A stretch of 64,000 nucleotides of DNA from Dendrolimus kikuchii (Eukaryota; Arthropoda; Insecta; Lepidoptera; Lasiocampidae), in assembly GCA_019925095.2 (NCBI GenBank), contig CM034415.1:6233001-6297000 (forward strand). The letters run 5' to 3'. Positions 52,579 through 64,000 of the stretch are shown in pieces. The first letter of the stretch is position 1. Every line of letters begins with the position of its first letter. A model generated the notes under the pieces. The model had not been told where the DNA came from. It ran no database searches and worked only from the letters and a program-made list of their open reading frames with translations. The position numbers and the translations under genes are program-made.

Positions 52579-52594
52579 GGCCCTGAAAAGGGCC
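52579..52594 (-). promoter_or_regulatory. Histone 3' stem-loop, H2B unit 5
   Basis: GGCCCTTTTCAGGGCC, only 57 nt after the stop here because one post-stop hexamer is missing. Confidence 0.97.
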
Positions 52595-52651
52595 TTTTGC
52601 TTTTGCTTTTTATTTTTCCCATAATTATACCATGCCGATGAACGTTTACGT

Positions 52652-53026
52652 TTACTTCGAGCTTGTATACTTGGTGACGGCCTTTGTTCCCTCGCTGACT
52701 GCGTGCTTCGCCAACTCGCCGGGAAGTAACAGTCTTACGGACGTTTGCACCTCCCTAGAGGTGATGGTCGACCTCTTGTTGTAGTGAGCGAGCCTGGACG
52801 CCTCGGCGGCGATGCGCTCGAAGATGTCGTTCACGAAGCTGTTCATTATCGACATCGCTTTACTCGAAATACCGGTGTCGGGGTGCACCTGCTTGAGAAC
52901 CTTGTAGATGTAGATCGCGTAGCTCTCCTTCCTCTTGTGCTTCTTCTTTCTCTTGTCGGTCTTAGAGATGTTCTTCTGGGCCTTGCCAGATTTCTTGGCC
53001 GCCTTTCCGCTTGTCTTCGGCGGCAT
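52652..53026 (-). CDS. H2B: Histone H2B, unit 5
   Basis: Protein identical to unit 1. Two post-stop hexamers instead of three. TATA-like box at 53146-53158. Confidence 0.99.
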   Translation of the reverse strand: MPPKTSGKAAKKSGKAQKNISKTDKRKKKHKRKESYAIYIYKVLKQVHPDTGISSKAMSIMNSFVNDIFERIAAEASRLAHYNKRSTITSREVQTSVRLLLPGELAKHAVSEGTKAVTKYTSSK

Positions 53027-53968
53027 GGTGTGCTACTTTTCCTTTTCTTCAAACTTGTACCAACGAACGAACGAACGATCGGAGGGAGCGCGCGCGCGTA
53101 CGGTCTCACGGTTGCGAGCGTACTGGATGACTCCGACATTTCGCGTTTTAAATTTAAAGCGGAGCCCCGCATACGTCACGCACCGTGTCGTAGTATATGA
53201 TTCACCCGCAGTAACCAATCAGAGGGCGAGAGAAATGCTACCATTTCATAATTTGTATCGAATCTATTGTTATTAAATTTTTTTTTATTTTTTTTTATTT
53301 CATTTCAACGCATGAAACAAGATTATCAAATTATAATTCAATATGTTAGTGTTAGTGTTAGTATCCCACGGATCTACGTACGCGCAACATATTATATATT
53401 TAGATGTATTTGTTTACTTTGGGAAGGAACATTCTTAATTCTCGTCAATTAAAATTAACTATATAATATTATTTATTTACCATTACTAACTACTAATATT
53501 TTATTACTGTTCGCACGCGACTTGCCATGCCATCCAGTTAGACGAATTAAACACATCGTTTCATTCATATAGAGCTAGATTTTCAAAGGTATTTTTTTTT
53601 TTTAATTTTCATTTTCAGTCAATCTTATATATAATGTCTTTTTAATATAAAATAAACTTAACATGTTCGTTAGTAATGTTAATTATAGGCAAGTCACGCT
53701 TGCTCGACATCAATGCATGGGAGGAGTTAATTAATTATCGGAAAGAATAAATAAATAAATCGCCGCGTTAAGAACATGACGAGAGTCAGGCATAATAAAT
53801 ATATTGATTGATAGATAGATACCTATCCAATCGAAACTTATGTGCGTGTGTGTACAACTGCAACCACTACTACCTCTGTTCGTTTAGAAACTAAATTTCC
53901 ATTATATTTTTATACATTGATTATAATGTATATATATATGTAAAATATATTATTGCGATATATATTGT

Positions 53969-53984
53969 GGCCCTGAAAAGGGCC
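53969..53984 (-). promoter_or_regulatory. Histone 3' stem-loop, H2A unit 5
   Basis: GGCCCTTTTCAGGGCC, 90 nt after the stop. Confidence 0.97.
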
Positions 53985-54074
53985 TTTTTTTAGGTGTGTT
54001 AACGTTGTCCCCTTGTACGTCGTTCTTTTCGTCGACAGACGAAAGAAAGGAAAGCGGAGAGAGACACGCGGCTC

Positions 54075-54449
54075 CTAAGCCTTCTTCTCGGTCTTCTTTG
54101 GCAGGAGAACCGCCTGAATGTTAGGCAGTACACCGCCCTGTGCGATGGTCACGCCAGAGAGCAACTTGTTCAACTCCTCGTCGTTCCGTATCGCCAATTG
54201 TAAATGCCTAGGGATGATCCTAGTTTTCTTGTTGTCCCTGGCGGCGTTACCCGCCAACTCGAGAACTTCGGCGGCCAGATATTCCATCACGGCGGCGAGG
54301 TACACGGGTGCACCGGCACCGACGCGCTCGGCATAGTTGCCGTTCCTCAACAGTCTGTGAATACGCCCCACAGGAAACTGGAGACCGGCGCGATTAGAGC
54401 GAGACTTTACCTTGCCCTTTACTTTTCCACCTTTGCCGCGACCGGACAT
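54075..54449 (-). CDS. H2A: Histone H2A, unit 5
   Basis: Protein identical to unit 1; TATA at 54568-54574. Confidence 0.99.
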   Translation of the reverse strand: MSGRGKGGKVKGKVKSRSNRAGLQFPVGRIHRLLRNGNYAERVGAGAPVYLAAVMEYLAAEVLELAGNAARDNKKTRIIPRHLQLAIRNDEELNKLLSGVTIAQGGVLPNIQAVLLPKKTEKKA

Positions 54450-54784
54450 TATTGAAGTTTTGTTATTAAACTATATGAACACTAGAAAAGACACGTCCGA
54501 CCGATGCGAACGTGACCGAAGCGAGAGTGCCTGTGCGACTGAACGTCATCGAAAAAAAACGCACCGGTTTTATACTTGTGTATCGTGCGTTCGAACCGAG
54601 CGACATTACGTCTAAGAAGTGGGACGGAGAGAGAGATAGAGACGGCGAGCGAGATAGACGCACACGACCAAGGAAAACTATTTACTTACATAATATTATT
54701 ATATACTATTAGGTGTATGGTGTTATTGATTGTATTTGTAAACCACCAATGCATATATCATAATAATAATAATATCCATCCAAG

Positions 54785-54821
<37 letters not shown>

Positions 54822-55160
54822 ATGTACCTACCTATGAAAGTTATCTGTCAAAACTATTATTAAGTACCTATCTGTATTCTGTATACCTGTGCGATATTAA
54901 CTAGCTTTATCGGTGTTGTTTTTTATTGAGGCGAAATTTTAGGTTGATTTGAAAAGCAAACGAAAGGATAAGAAGTCGGGCGGAAACCGCGCGGGGGGGG
55001 AGAGGAGCGTTTTTTTTTTTTTTTTTTAAATATATCGTCGTGCGTGTGTGTGTGTGTGCATATATCGTACGACCGAGGCGGCTACCGCGTGAAAGGATAG
55101 CGGAAACCAGTTTTCTATTCGTGATGATATACATCGTCATCAATCTGTGGAACATCTGTT

Positions 55161-55176
55161 AGCCCTGAAAAGGGCT
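55161..55176 (-). promoter_or_regulatory. Histone 3' stem-loop, H1 unit 6 (A-U closing pair)
   Basis: AGCCCTTTTCAGGGCT, 150 nt after the stop. Confidence 0.95.
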
Positions 55177-55326
55177 TTTTGGTTGGTAGGCACGGCGGCA
55201 CACCCCGCACACACCGCCCACAGCAACACCACGAAGGCGCGAGCGAGCGGCGCGTTCACTGGGCCGTCGGCGGCGGCGGTTCGCTCGGAGCGGAGCGGAG
55301 GTGTCGTCTCTGTCGCGTCCCGTCGT

Positions 55327-56085
55327 TTACTTCTTCGCAGCGGAGGTCTTCTTCGCGGCCGCCTTCGACTTGGGTGTGGCCGCTGCGGCCTTCTTCGGCT
55401 TGGGCGCTTTCGGTTTCTTGGTGGGCGGCTTCGCGGTCTTCTTGGCCTTCGGCGCGGCGCCCTTGCCCTTCGCGGGGGCGGCGGTCTTCTTCGACGCGGC
55501 GGCGGCCGGCTTCTTCTTGGCTGCGGCGGCTTTCTTGTCCCTCGTCGCCGCCGAGCCGGCGGCCTTCGACTTGGACGGCGAAGCGGCCGACGCGGAAGCG
55601 GCGGCGCCCTTCTTCCCCTTCGCGGCGGCAGCGGGGGCGACCTTCTTCGACTTGCCAGAAGACGCGGTGCCGGTCTCGTCGCCGTCGGCGGCCGCCTTGC
55701 CGGCGGACCTCTTCTTGGCTCCGGCGGCCGGTTTCTTCGACGCGGACGACTTGGATTCCAACTTGAACGATCCCGATGCGCCCTTGCCTTTGGTCTGGAT
55801 CAACGCACCCGATTCGACGGCGCTCTTGAGGTACTTCCTAATGAACGGCGCAAGTTTCTCGGCGTCGACTTTATATGTCGCCGTTATGTATTTCTTGATG
55901 GCCTGAAGCGACGATCCGCTGCGCTCCTTGAGCTCCGTAATCGCGTTAGTGACCATCTCTGAAGTCTTCGGGTGTGTCGGCTTGGCCTTTGGCTTTTTCG
56001 CGCCGGCCGCGGCTGCGGACGCCTTCGGTTTCTTCGCCGGCGTCGCGGGGGCCGGGGTTTCGGCTGCTACTGCTGTGTCTGCCAT
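55327..56085 (-). CDS. H1: Linker histone H1, unit 6
   Basis: Protein identical to unit 1, so the unit 5 variant is not shared by this neighbour. The leader is A23 (56086-56108); the frame is open upstream to 56139 but the conserved ATG is kept as the start. Confidence 0.97.
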   Translation of the reverse strand: MADTAVAAETPAPATPAKKPKASAAAAGAKKPKAKPTHPKTSEMVTNAITELKERSGSSLQAIKKYITATYKVDAEKLAPFIRKYLKSAVESGALIQTKGKGASGSFKLESKSSASKKPAAGAKKRSAGKAAADGDETGTASSGKSKKVAPAAAAKGKKGAAASASAASPSKSKAAGSAATRDKKAAAAKKKPAAAASKKTAAPAKGKGAAPKAKKTAKPPTKKPKAPKPKKAAAATPKSKAAAKKTSAAKK

Positions 56086-57105
56086 TTTTTTTTTTTTTTT
56101 TTTTTTTTCCTCTTTAAACGAATACAAACAAACAAACAAACTACCACGAACGATTGATTAGTTTAATCCCACGGGAGAGCTGGCTGTGAGAAATACAACA
56201 ACAAACGAATATGGTTACTCAAACTCGAAAGTAGATGGCGCCAGGTGAAAAGTCGACCTCATCGGCTCAGGGCAATACCGAATCGACGACCGCGACGTCG
56301 AGATACATTTTCTCGTACGAACGCTTACAACTTTTCACTAGCACGGATCTGTTTAAACACACTTTTAACGTTTTTCAAATATTCATAGAGCAATTCGAGA
56401 CGTGATAATCTACAATATTTGAGTTTAGCGGTGTTATAAAGCCGTTTGCAAAACATTCGTCCCGGTAATATTCTCAATAAACTTGTTTATATTCACGACA
56501 GCATACGATGCATACGCGGGGTCCCGTTTAAAACTTATTTTTCTTATTATAAATGTGTATTGTTATAGATTTTCATTAAATAAATGAATTATAAACATCC
56601 CGAGGTTCCGACGTATAAACTTCCTCCGCGCGCAATACTATTTTTTTCATCGAATAATCGATGAAAAGTTTAGGGTCGTAAAACATTACTACCGCGAAAC
56701 CTCTGTGAGGAACTAGGCATACGAATAAAAACGTGCAACTGTTTCGTATAATCGTGTAAATATTAAACGATCTTATTTATTATTTACTAGTAACTACTGC
56801 ACTATAATAATATACGTAATGATGATCTAATCTTTTTTTTTTTTTAATCTATTTATGTAGTAACCAACACTTATCATTTCAATTGATCACACAAGTAAGA
56901 CGAGACAGGTCTTAAATTAATTAATAATAATAATAGTAATAATAATAATAACAACAAAACAATACACATGGGTGAAAAGAAAGGGGGAGAAAAAAAAAAA
57001 AAGATATTAAGAATAAAGTAAAAAAAAAAAAAAATACTAATAATATAGTATAACAACAACAACAACAACTACTACTATTTGTTTTTTTTTTACTTCATCA
57101 AAACG

Positions 57106-57136
<31 letters not shown>

Positions 57137-57505
57137 GTAACAATATGAGAGAATTTCTCAAGAACATATCAATTGTCCTTATATAAATATATAAAATTGA
57201 TTGAGCCCCACCGTAATGATACGTTGATAGCTTTTAATACATAGTAAAAGAGATGAATAATAAATAATATGCTTTCTTGTACTTTCCGAGTGTTTAGCAC
57301 AACATTTAGTTGTGAACGTTTAACATTATTTATATTTATGCGTGACGTTAGGCCTCATGAACGCCGCACGTGCTTGTGCTTAAGTATTATAATTAGCTAC
57401 CTATATACAGACAGAATCTATTGTGTTAAGTGTGCATAAGAGCCGACTCCTGTTCGTTATAGAAAAACTTTCAGGGCAGGGTTATAATACTTTTGAATAA
57501 ATTGC

Positions 57506-57521
57506 GGCCCTGAAAAGGGCC
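57506..57521 (-). promoter_or_regulatory. Histone 3' stem-loop, H4 unit 6
   Basis: GGCCCTTTTCAGGGCC, 72 nt after the stop. Confidence 0.97.
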
Positions 57522-57593
57522 TTTTTCTTGTACAATTCTTCCGAATCTCGTATAGTATGATATTGTGGTGGTAAGCAAGAGAATCCATCTCTT

Positions 57594-58118
<525 letters not shown>

Positions 58119-58321
58119 CTAGTTAGTGACAGCAATACATAATTAATATTAATTACATAGATATATTATTAAACATTACAATTTAGTTTTATACACACGC
58201 ACCAATTATGATAGTTATCATTATTATTTTTCTCCCTTTACAAATACATTTACGCCCATGAAGGCTTTATTCATCAGAATTCCTGAATGAACATGTGGAT
58301 AAATTGGTGTATATATGTATG

Positions 58322-58374
<53 letters not shown>

Positions 58375-58523
58375 TATTACTTATGACCATTTCATCATCT
58401 GATCCTGCATAACAAGCGTGCATGTCGTCATTTATGCTTAGAGTCATTCGTGTGTGTGTATATAATTGCAGTCGATTAAAATACCCTTGTGAGGTCTCAA
58501 AGAAAAACATTCGAATTTATTGC

Positions 58524-58539
58524 GGCCCTGAAAAGGGCC
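58524..58539 (-). promoter_or_regulatory. Histone 3' stem-loop, H3 unit 6
   Basis: GGCCCTTTTCAGGGCC, 64 nt after the stop, AATAAA just beyond. Confidence 0.97.
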
Positions 58540-58603
58540 TTTTGATGAGTCGTGTAATTATTTATTCCGCTACTCGGTCCGTTTGCGGGAAGAACGGAGG
58601 CGT

Positions 58604-59029
<426 letters not shown>

Positions 59030-59885
59030 CTAACTATTTAATCGAATAATTAAAAAAAGGGGGGGGGACAGAAATGAAAAAGAGACAATCTACGAACCGT
59101 ACGTTCCGGTCGACGCGACGAAGACGAATAAAAACACGCCGCGCTTTGTTCGCGTCTATATATACAATTTCTGTCGCTAGGTGTCGGAGGGGGTGCGGGG
59201 AAGTGGGAGGGGGGGAAGCCGCTGGCCTCTAGGCCGGCGCCGCGCTGCGCGCGACGCCGGCCCCCCGCGCCCGCCCGCCCGCCCGCCCGCCCGGTCGCGC
59301 CCGCGACCCGACGACCCGACGACCCGACGGCGGGGGGGCGGATGACCGCGCGTCGCGCCACAGCCCGACGACGAGCGACGACCAAAAAAAAAAAAAAAAA
59401 AAAAAAAAAAGCTCATCACACCCTCCGTCATCCATCATCCCCATATAGTTGACTCATGCTCACATGCTCACATGCTCATAATTATCATCTCATATCTCGC
59501 CATCTCGGCGGCTAACCGAAAACCTACCTCAAATCAACAAATCAACAACGCCACAGCGCCCAGAGTGCCTCGCCTCCCGCCTCCCGCCTCCCCTACCCCG
59601 TATGTACCTACCACTTACCATCTACCATCTACCACATTCATTTCTCATTCAATATTATTTATATATATTTTTTTTTTATAATCATTATTTATCTCTCTCA
59701 TTCATTCATTCAATCAAACAATCAAATAAATAAATAACTATACAAATCTATCCATCTATCCATCTATGTATGTATGTATGTATGTATGTATAACTTGGGA
59801 CTTGACTTTCGATACTCACTGTAATATACGAATACATATTTTTTATTTTATTTCATTTCATTTCATTTCATAGAAAACATTTTGT

Positions 59886-59901
59886 GGCCCTGAAAAGGGC
59901 C
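59886..59901 (-). promoter_or_regulatory. Histone 3' stem-loop, H2B unit 6
   Basis: GGCCCTTTTCAGGGCC, 63 nt after the stop. Confidence 0.97.
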
Positions 59902-59964
59902 TTTTGCTTTTGCTTTTTATTTTTCCCATAATTATACCATGCCGATGAACGTTTACGTTTACGT

Positions 59965-60339
59965 TTACTTCGAGCTTGTATACTTGGTGACGGCCTTTGT
60001 TCCCTCGCTGACTGCGTGCTTCGCCAACTCGCCGGGAAGTAACAGTCTTACGGACGTTTGCACCTCCCTAGAGGTGATGGTCGACCTCTTGTTGTAGTGA
60101 GCGAGCCTGGACGCCTCGGCGGCGATGCGCTCGAAGATGTCGTTCACGAAGCTGTTCATTATCGACATCGCTTTACTCGAAATACCGGTGTCGGGGTGCA
60201 CCTGCTTGAGAACCTTGTAGATGTAGATCGCGTAGCTCTCCTTCCTCTTGTGCTTCTTCTTTCTCTTGTCGGTCTTAGAGATGTTCTTCTGGGCCTTGCC
60301 AGATTTCTTGGCCGCCTTTCCGCTTGTCTTCGGCGGCAT
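59965..60339 (-). CDS. H2B: Histone H2B, unit 6
   Basis: Protein identical to unit 1; three post-stop hexamers. TATA-like box at 60459-60471. Confidence 0.99.
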   Translation of the reverse strand: MPPKTSGKAAKKSGKAQKNISKTDKRKKKHKRKESYAIYIYKVLKQVHPDTGISSKAMSIMNSFVNDIFERIAAEASRLAHYNKRSTITSREVQTSVRLLLPGELAKHAVSEGTKAVTKYTSSK

Positions 60340-61281
60340 GGTGTGCTACTTTTCCTTTTCTTCAAACTTGTACCAACGAACGAACGAACGATCGGAGGGA
60401 GCGCGCGCGCGTACGGTCTCACGGTTGCGAGCGTACTGGATGACTCCGACATTTCGCGTTTTAAATTTAAAGCGGAGCCCCGCATACGTCACGCACCGTG
60501 TCGTAGTATATGATTCACCCGCAGTAACCAATCAGAGGGCGAGAGAAATGCTACCATTTCATAATTTGTATCGAATCTATTGTTATTAAATTTTTTTTTA
60601 TTTTTTTTTATTTCATTTCAACGCATGAAACAAGATTATCAAATTATAATTCAATATGTTAGTGTTAGTGTTAGTATCCCACGGATCTACGTACGCGCAA
60701 CATATTATATATTTAGATGTATTTGTTTACTTTGGGAAGGAACATTCTTAATTCTCGTCAATTAAAATTAACTATATAATATTATTTATTTACCATTACT
60801 AACTACTAATATTTTATTACTGTTCGCACGCGACTTGCCATGCCATCCAGTTAGACGAATTAAACACATCGTTTCATTCATATAGAGCTAGATTTTCAAA
60901 GGTATTTTTTTTTTTTAATTTTCATTTTCAGTCAATCTTATATATAATGTCTTTTTAATATAAAATAAACTTAACATGTTCGTTAGTAATGTTAATTATA
61001 GGCAAGTCACGCTTGCTCGACATCAATGCATGGGAGGAGTTAATTAATTATCGGAAAGAATAAATAAATAAATCGCCGCGTTAAGAACATGACGAGAGTC
61101 AGGCATAATAAATATATTGATTGATAGATAGATACCTATCCAATCGAAACTTATGTGCGTGTGTGTACAACTGCAACCACTACTACCTCTGTTCGTTTAG
61201 AAACTAAATTTCCATTATATTTTTATACATTGATTATAATGTATATATATATGTAAAATATATTATTGCGATATATATTGT

Positions 61282-61297
61282 GGCCCTGAAAAGGGCC
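61282..61297 (-). promoter_or_regulatory. Histone 3' stem-loop, H2A unit 6
   Basis: GGCCCTTTTCAGGGCC, 90 nt after the stop. Confidence 0.97.
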
Positions 61298-61387
61298 TTT
61301 TTTTAGGTGTGTTAACGTTGTCCCCTTGTACGTCGTTCTTTTCGTCGACAGACGAAAGAAAGGAAAGCGGAGAGAGACACGCGGCTC

Positions 61388-61762
61388 CTAAGCCTTCTTC
61401 TCGGTCTTCTTTGGCAGGAGAACCGCCTGAATGTTAGGCAGTACACCGCCCTGTGCGATGGTCACGCCAGAGAGCAACTTGTTCAACTCCTCGTCGTTCC
61501 GTATCGCCAATTGTAAATGCCTAGGGATGATCCTAGTTTTCTTGTTGTCCCTGGCGGCGTTACCCGCCAACTCGAGAACTTCGGCGGCCAGATATTCCAT
61601 CACGGCGGCGAGGTACACGGGTGCACCGGCACCGACGCGCTCGGCATAGTTGCCGTTCCTCAACAGTCTGTGAATACGCCCCACAGGAAACTGGAGACCG
61701 GCGCGATTAGAGCGAGACTTTACCTTGCCCTTTACTTTTCCACCTTTGCCGCGACCGGACAT
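61388..61762 (-). CDS. H2A: Histone H2A, unit 6
   Basis: Protein identical to unit 1; TATA at 61881-61887. Confidence 0.99.
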   Translation of the reverse strand: MSGRGKGGKVKGKVKSRSNRAGLQFPVGRIHRLLRNGNYAERVGAGAPVYLAAVMEYLAAEVLELAGNAARDNKKTRIIPRHLQLAIRNDEELNKLLSGVTIAQGGVLPNIQAVLLPKKTEKKA

Positions 61763-62097
61763 TATTGAAGTTTTGTTATTAAACTATATGAACACTAGAA
61801 AAGACACGTCCGACCGATGCGAACGTGACCGAAGCGAGAGTGCCTGTGCGACTGAACGTCATCGAAAAAAAACGCACCGGTTTTATACTTGTGTATCGTG
61901 CGTTCGAACCGAGCGACATTACGTCTAAGAAGTGGGACGGAGAGAGAGATAGAGACGGCGAGCGAGATAGACGCACACGACCAAGGAAAACTATTTACTT
62001 ACATAATATTATTATATACTATTAGGTGTATGGTGTTATTGATTGTATTTGTAAACCACCAATGCATATATCATAATAATAATAATATCCATCCAAG

Positions 62098-62133
<36 letters not shown>

Positions 62134-62471
62134 ATGTACCTACCTATGAAAGTTATCTGTCAAAACTATTATTAAGTACCTATCTGTATTCTGTATACCT
62201 GTGCGATATTAACTAGCTTTATCGGTGTTGTTTTTTATTGAGGCGAAATTTTAGGTTGATTTGAAAAGCAAACGAAAGGATAAGAAGTCGGGCGGAAACC
62301 GCGCGGGGGGGGAGAGGAGCGTTTTTTTTTTTTTTTTTAAATATATCGTCGTGCGTGTGTGTGTGTGTGCATATATCGTACGACCGAGGCGGCTACCGCG
62401 TGAAAGGATAGCGGAAACCAGTTTTCTATTCGTGATGATATACATCGTCATCAATCTGTGGAACATCTGTT

Positions 62472-62487
62472 AGCCCTGAAAAGGGCT
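62472..62487 (-). promoter_or_regulatory. Histone 3' stem-loop, H1 unit 7 (A-U closing pair)
   Basis: AGCCCTTTTCAGGGCT, 150 nt after the stop. Confidence 0.95.
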
Positions 62488-62637
62488 TTTTGGTTGGTAG
62501 GCACGGCGGCACACCCCGCACACACCGCCCACAGCAACACCACGAAGGCGCGAGCGAGCGGCGCGTTCACTGGGCCGTCGGCGGCGGCGGTTCGCTCGGA
62601 GCGGAGCGGAGGTGTCGTCTCTGTCGCGTCCCGTCGT

Positions 62638-63396
62638 TTACTTCTTCGCAGCGGAGGTCTTCTTCGCGGCCGCCTTCGACTTGGGTGTGGCCGCTGCGGC
62701 CTTCTTCGGCTTGGGCGCTTTCGGTTTCTTGGTGGGCGGCTTCGCGGTCTTCTTGGCCTTCGGCGCGGCGCCCTTGCCCTTCGCGGGGGCGGCGGTCTTC
62801 TTCGACGCGGCGGCGGCCGGCTTCTTCTTGGCTGCGGCGGCTTTCTTGTCCCTCGTCGCCGCCGAGCCGGCGGCCTTCGACTTGGACGGCGAAGCGGCCG
62901 ACGCGGAAGCGGCGGCGCCCTTCTTCCCCTTCGCGGCGGCAGCGGGGGCGACCTTCTTCGACTTGCCAGAAGACGCGGTGCCGGTCTCGTCGCCGTCGGC
63001 GGCCGCCTTGCCGGCGGACCTCTTCTTGGCTCCGGCGGCCGGTTTCTTCGACGCGGACGACTTGGATTCCAACTTGAACGATCCCGATGCGCCCTTGCCT
63101 TTGGTCTGGATCAACGCACCCGATTCGACGGCGCTCTTGAGGTACTTCCTAATGAACGGCGCAAGTTTCTCGGCGTCGACTTTATATGTCGCCGTTATGT
63201 ATTTCTTGATGGCCTGAAGCGACGATCCGCTGCGCTCCTTGAGCTCCGTAATCGCGTTAGTGACCATCTCTGAAGTCTTCGGGTGTGTCGGCTTGGCCTT
63301 TGGCTTTTTCGCGCCGGCCGCGGCTGCGGACGCCTTCGGTTTCTTCGCCGGCGTCGCGGGGGCCGGGGTTTCGGCTGCTACTGCTGTGTCTGCCAT
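62638..63396 (-). CDS. H1: Linker histone H1, unit 7
   Basis: Protein identical to unit 1; A22 leader at 63397-63418. The rest of its unit lies beyond the window. Confidence 0.97.
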   Translation of the reverse strand: MADTAVAAETPAPATPAKKPKASAAAAGAKKPKAKPTHPKTSEMVTNAITELKERSGSSLQAIKKYITATYKVDAEKLAPFIRKYLKSAVESGALIQTKGKGASGSFKLESKSSASKKPAAGAKKRSAGKAAADGDETGTASSGKSKKVAPAAAAKGKKGAAASASAASPSKSKAAGSAATRDKKAAAAKKKPAAAASKKTAAPAKGKGAAPKAKKTAKPPTKKPKAPKPKKAAAATPKSKAAAKKTSAAKK

Positions 63397-64000
63397 TTTT
63401 TTTTTTTTTTTTTTTTTTCCTCTTTAAACGAATACAAACAAACAAACAAACTACCACGAACGATTGATTAGTTTAATCCCACGGGAGAGCTGGCTGTGAG
63501 AAATACAACAACAAACGAATATGGTTACTCAAACTCGAAAGTAGATGGCGCCAGGTGAAAAGTCGACCTCATCGGCTCAGGGCAATACCGAATCGACGAC
63601 CGCGACGTCGAGATACATTTTCTCGTACGAACGCTTACAACTTTTCACTAGCACGGATCTGTTTAAACACACTTTTAACGTTTTTCAAATATTCATAGAG
63701 CAATTCGAGACGTGATAATCTACAATATTTGAGTTTAGCGGTGTTATAAAGCCGTTTGCAAAACATTCGTCCCGGTAATATTCTCAATAAACTTGTTTAT
63801 ATTCACGACAGCATACGATGCATACGCGGGGTCCCGTTTAAAACTTATTTTTCTTATTATAAATGTGTATTGTTATAGATTTTCATTAAATAAATGAATT
63901 ATAAACATCCCGAGGTTCCGACGTATAAACTTCCTCCGCGCGCAATACTATTTTTTTCATCGAATAATCGATGAAAAGTTTAGGGTCGTAAAACATTACT

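Larger units (their letters stand above)
62286..64000 (-). repeat. Histone repeat unit 7, truncated by the window end
   Basis: Only the H1 gene and part of the H1-H4 spacer are inside the window. Sequence stays identical to the other units to the last base, so the array continues to the right. Confidence 0.95.

Overview
The window comes from an insect nuclear genome, most likely a moth or butterfly (Lepidoptera). The evidence is an AT-rich background with mariner and MITE debris, spliced genes with GT-AG introns, insect-type histones (H4 with Thr at position 1, H2A ending in KKTEKKA) and a long AK-rich H1 beginning MADTAVAAE, which resembles lepidopteran H1. The species cannot be named from the sequence alone.

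Positions 1-12410 hold the 3' end of a plus-strand gene for the mitochondrial phosphate carrier (SLC25A3/Mpcp). Only its last two coding exons lie in the window (11317-11448 and 12318-12410). Everything to their left reads as one very large intron of at least 11.3 kb, full of decayed repeats. These include a degenerate tandem family around 1.6-2.2 kb, an array of short AAGAC/GTCTT palindromes (4.1-6.2 kb and 8.9-9.5 kb) split by younger insertions, two MITE-like inverted repeats, a dead DD37D (maT-type) mariner with clear terminal inverted repeats and a TA target duplication (7288-8899), and a G-rich tandem repeat (10.3-10.95 kb). Positions 12411-18240 are the 3' UTR followed by intergenic sequence with no recognisable gene.

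From 18398 to the end of the window lies a head-to-tail array of the replication-dependent histone genes. The repeat unit is about 7.31 kb. All five genes are on the minus strand, in transcription order H2A > H2B > H3 > H4 > H1. Six complete quintets are present, plus a seventh H1 cut off by the window end, so 31 intact intronless histone genes in all. Each gene ends in a 16-nt histone stem-loop. The four core histone genes have TATA or TATA-like boxes; H1 has none. The genes together supply one complete nucleosome set plus linker histone for S phase.

The copies are almost identical, spacers included, which points to strong recent homogenisation. The exceptions are a four-SNP patch in the H1 of unit 5 that changes three residues, a divergent spacer patch in unit 4, and length changes in homopolymers and microsatellites. 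Points worth a second look are the all-one-strand gene order, the 22-24 nt oligo(A) leader touching the H1 start codon, the compensated A-U base pair in every H1 stem-loop, the abrupt left array boundary with an orphan plus-strand histone-like promoter beside it, and the variable G-tracts upstream of H4.
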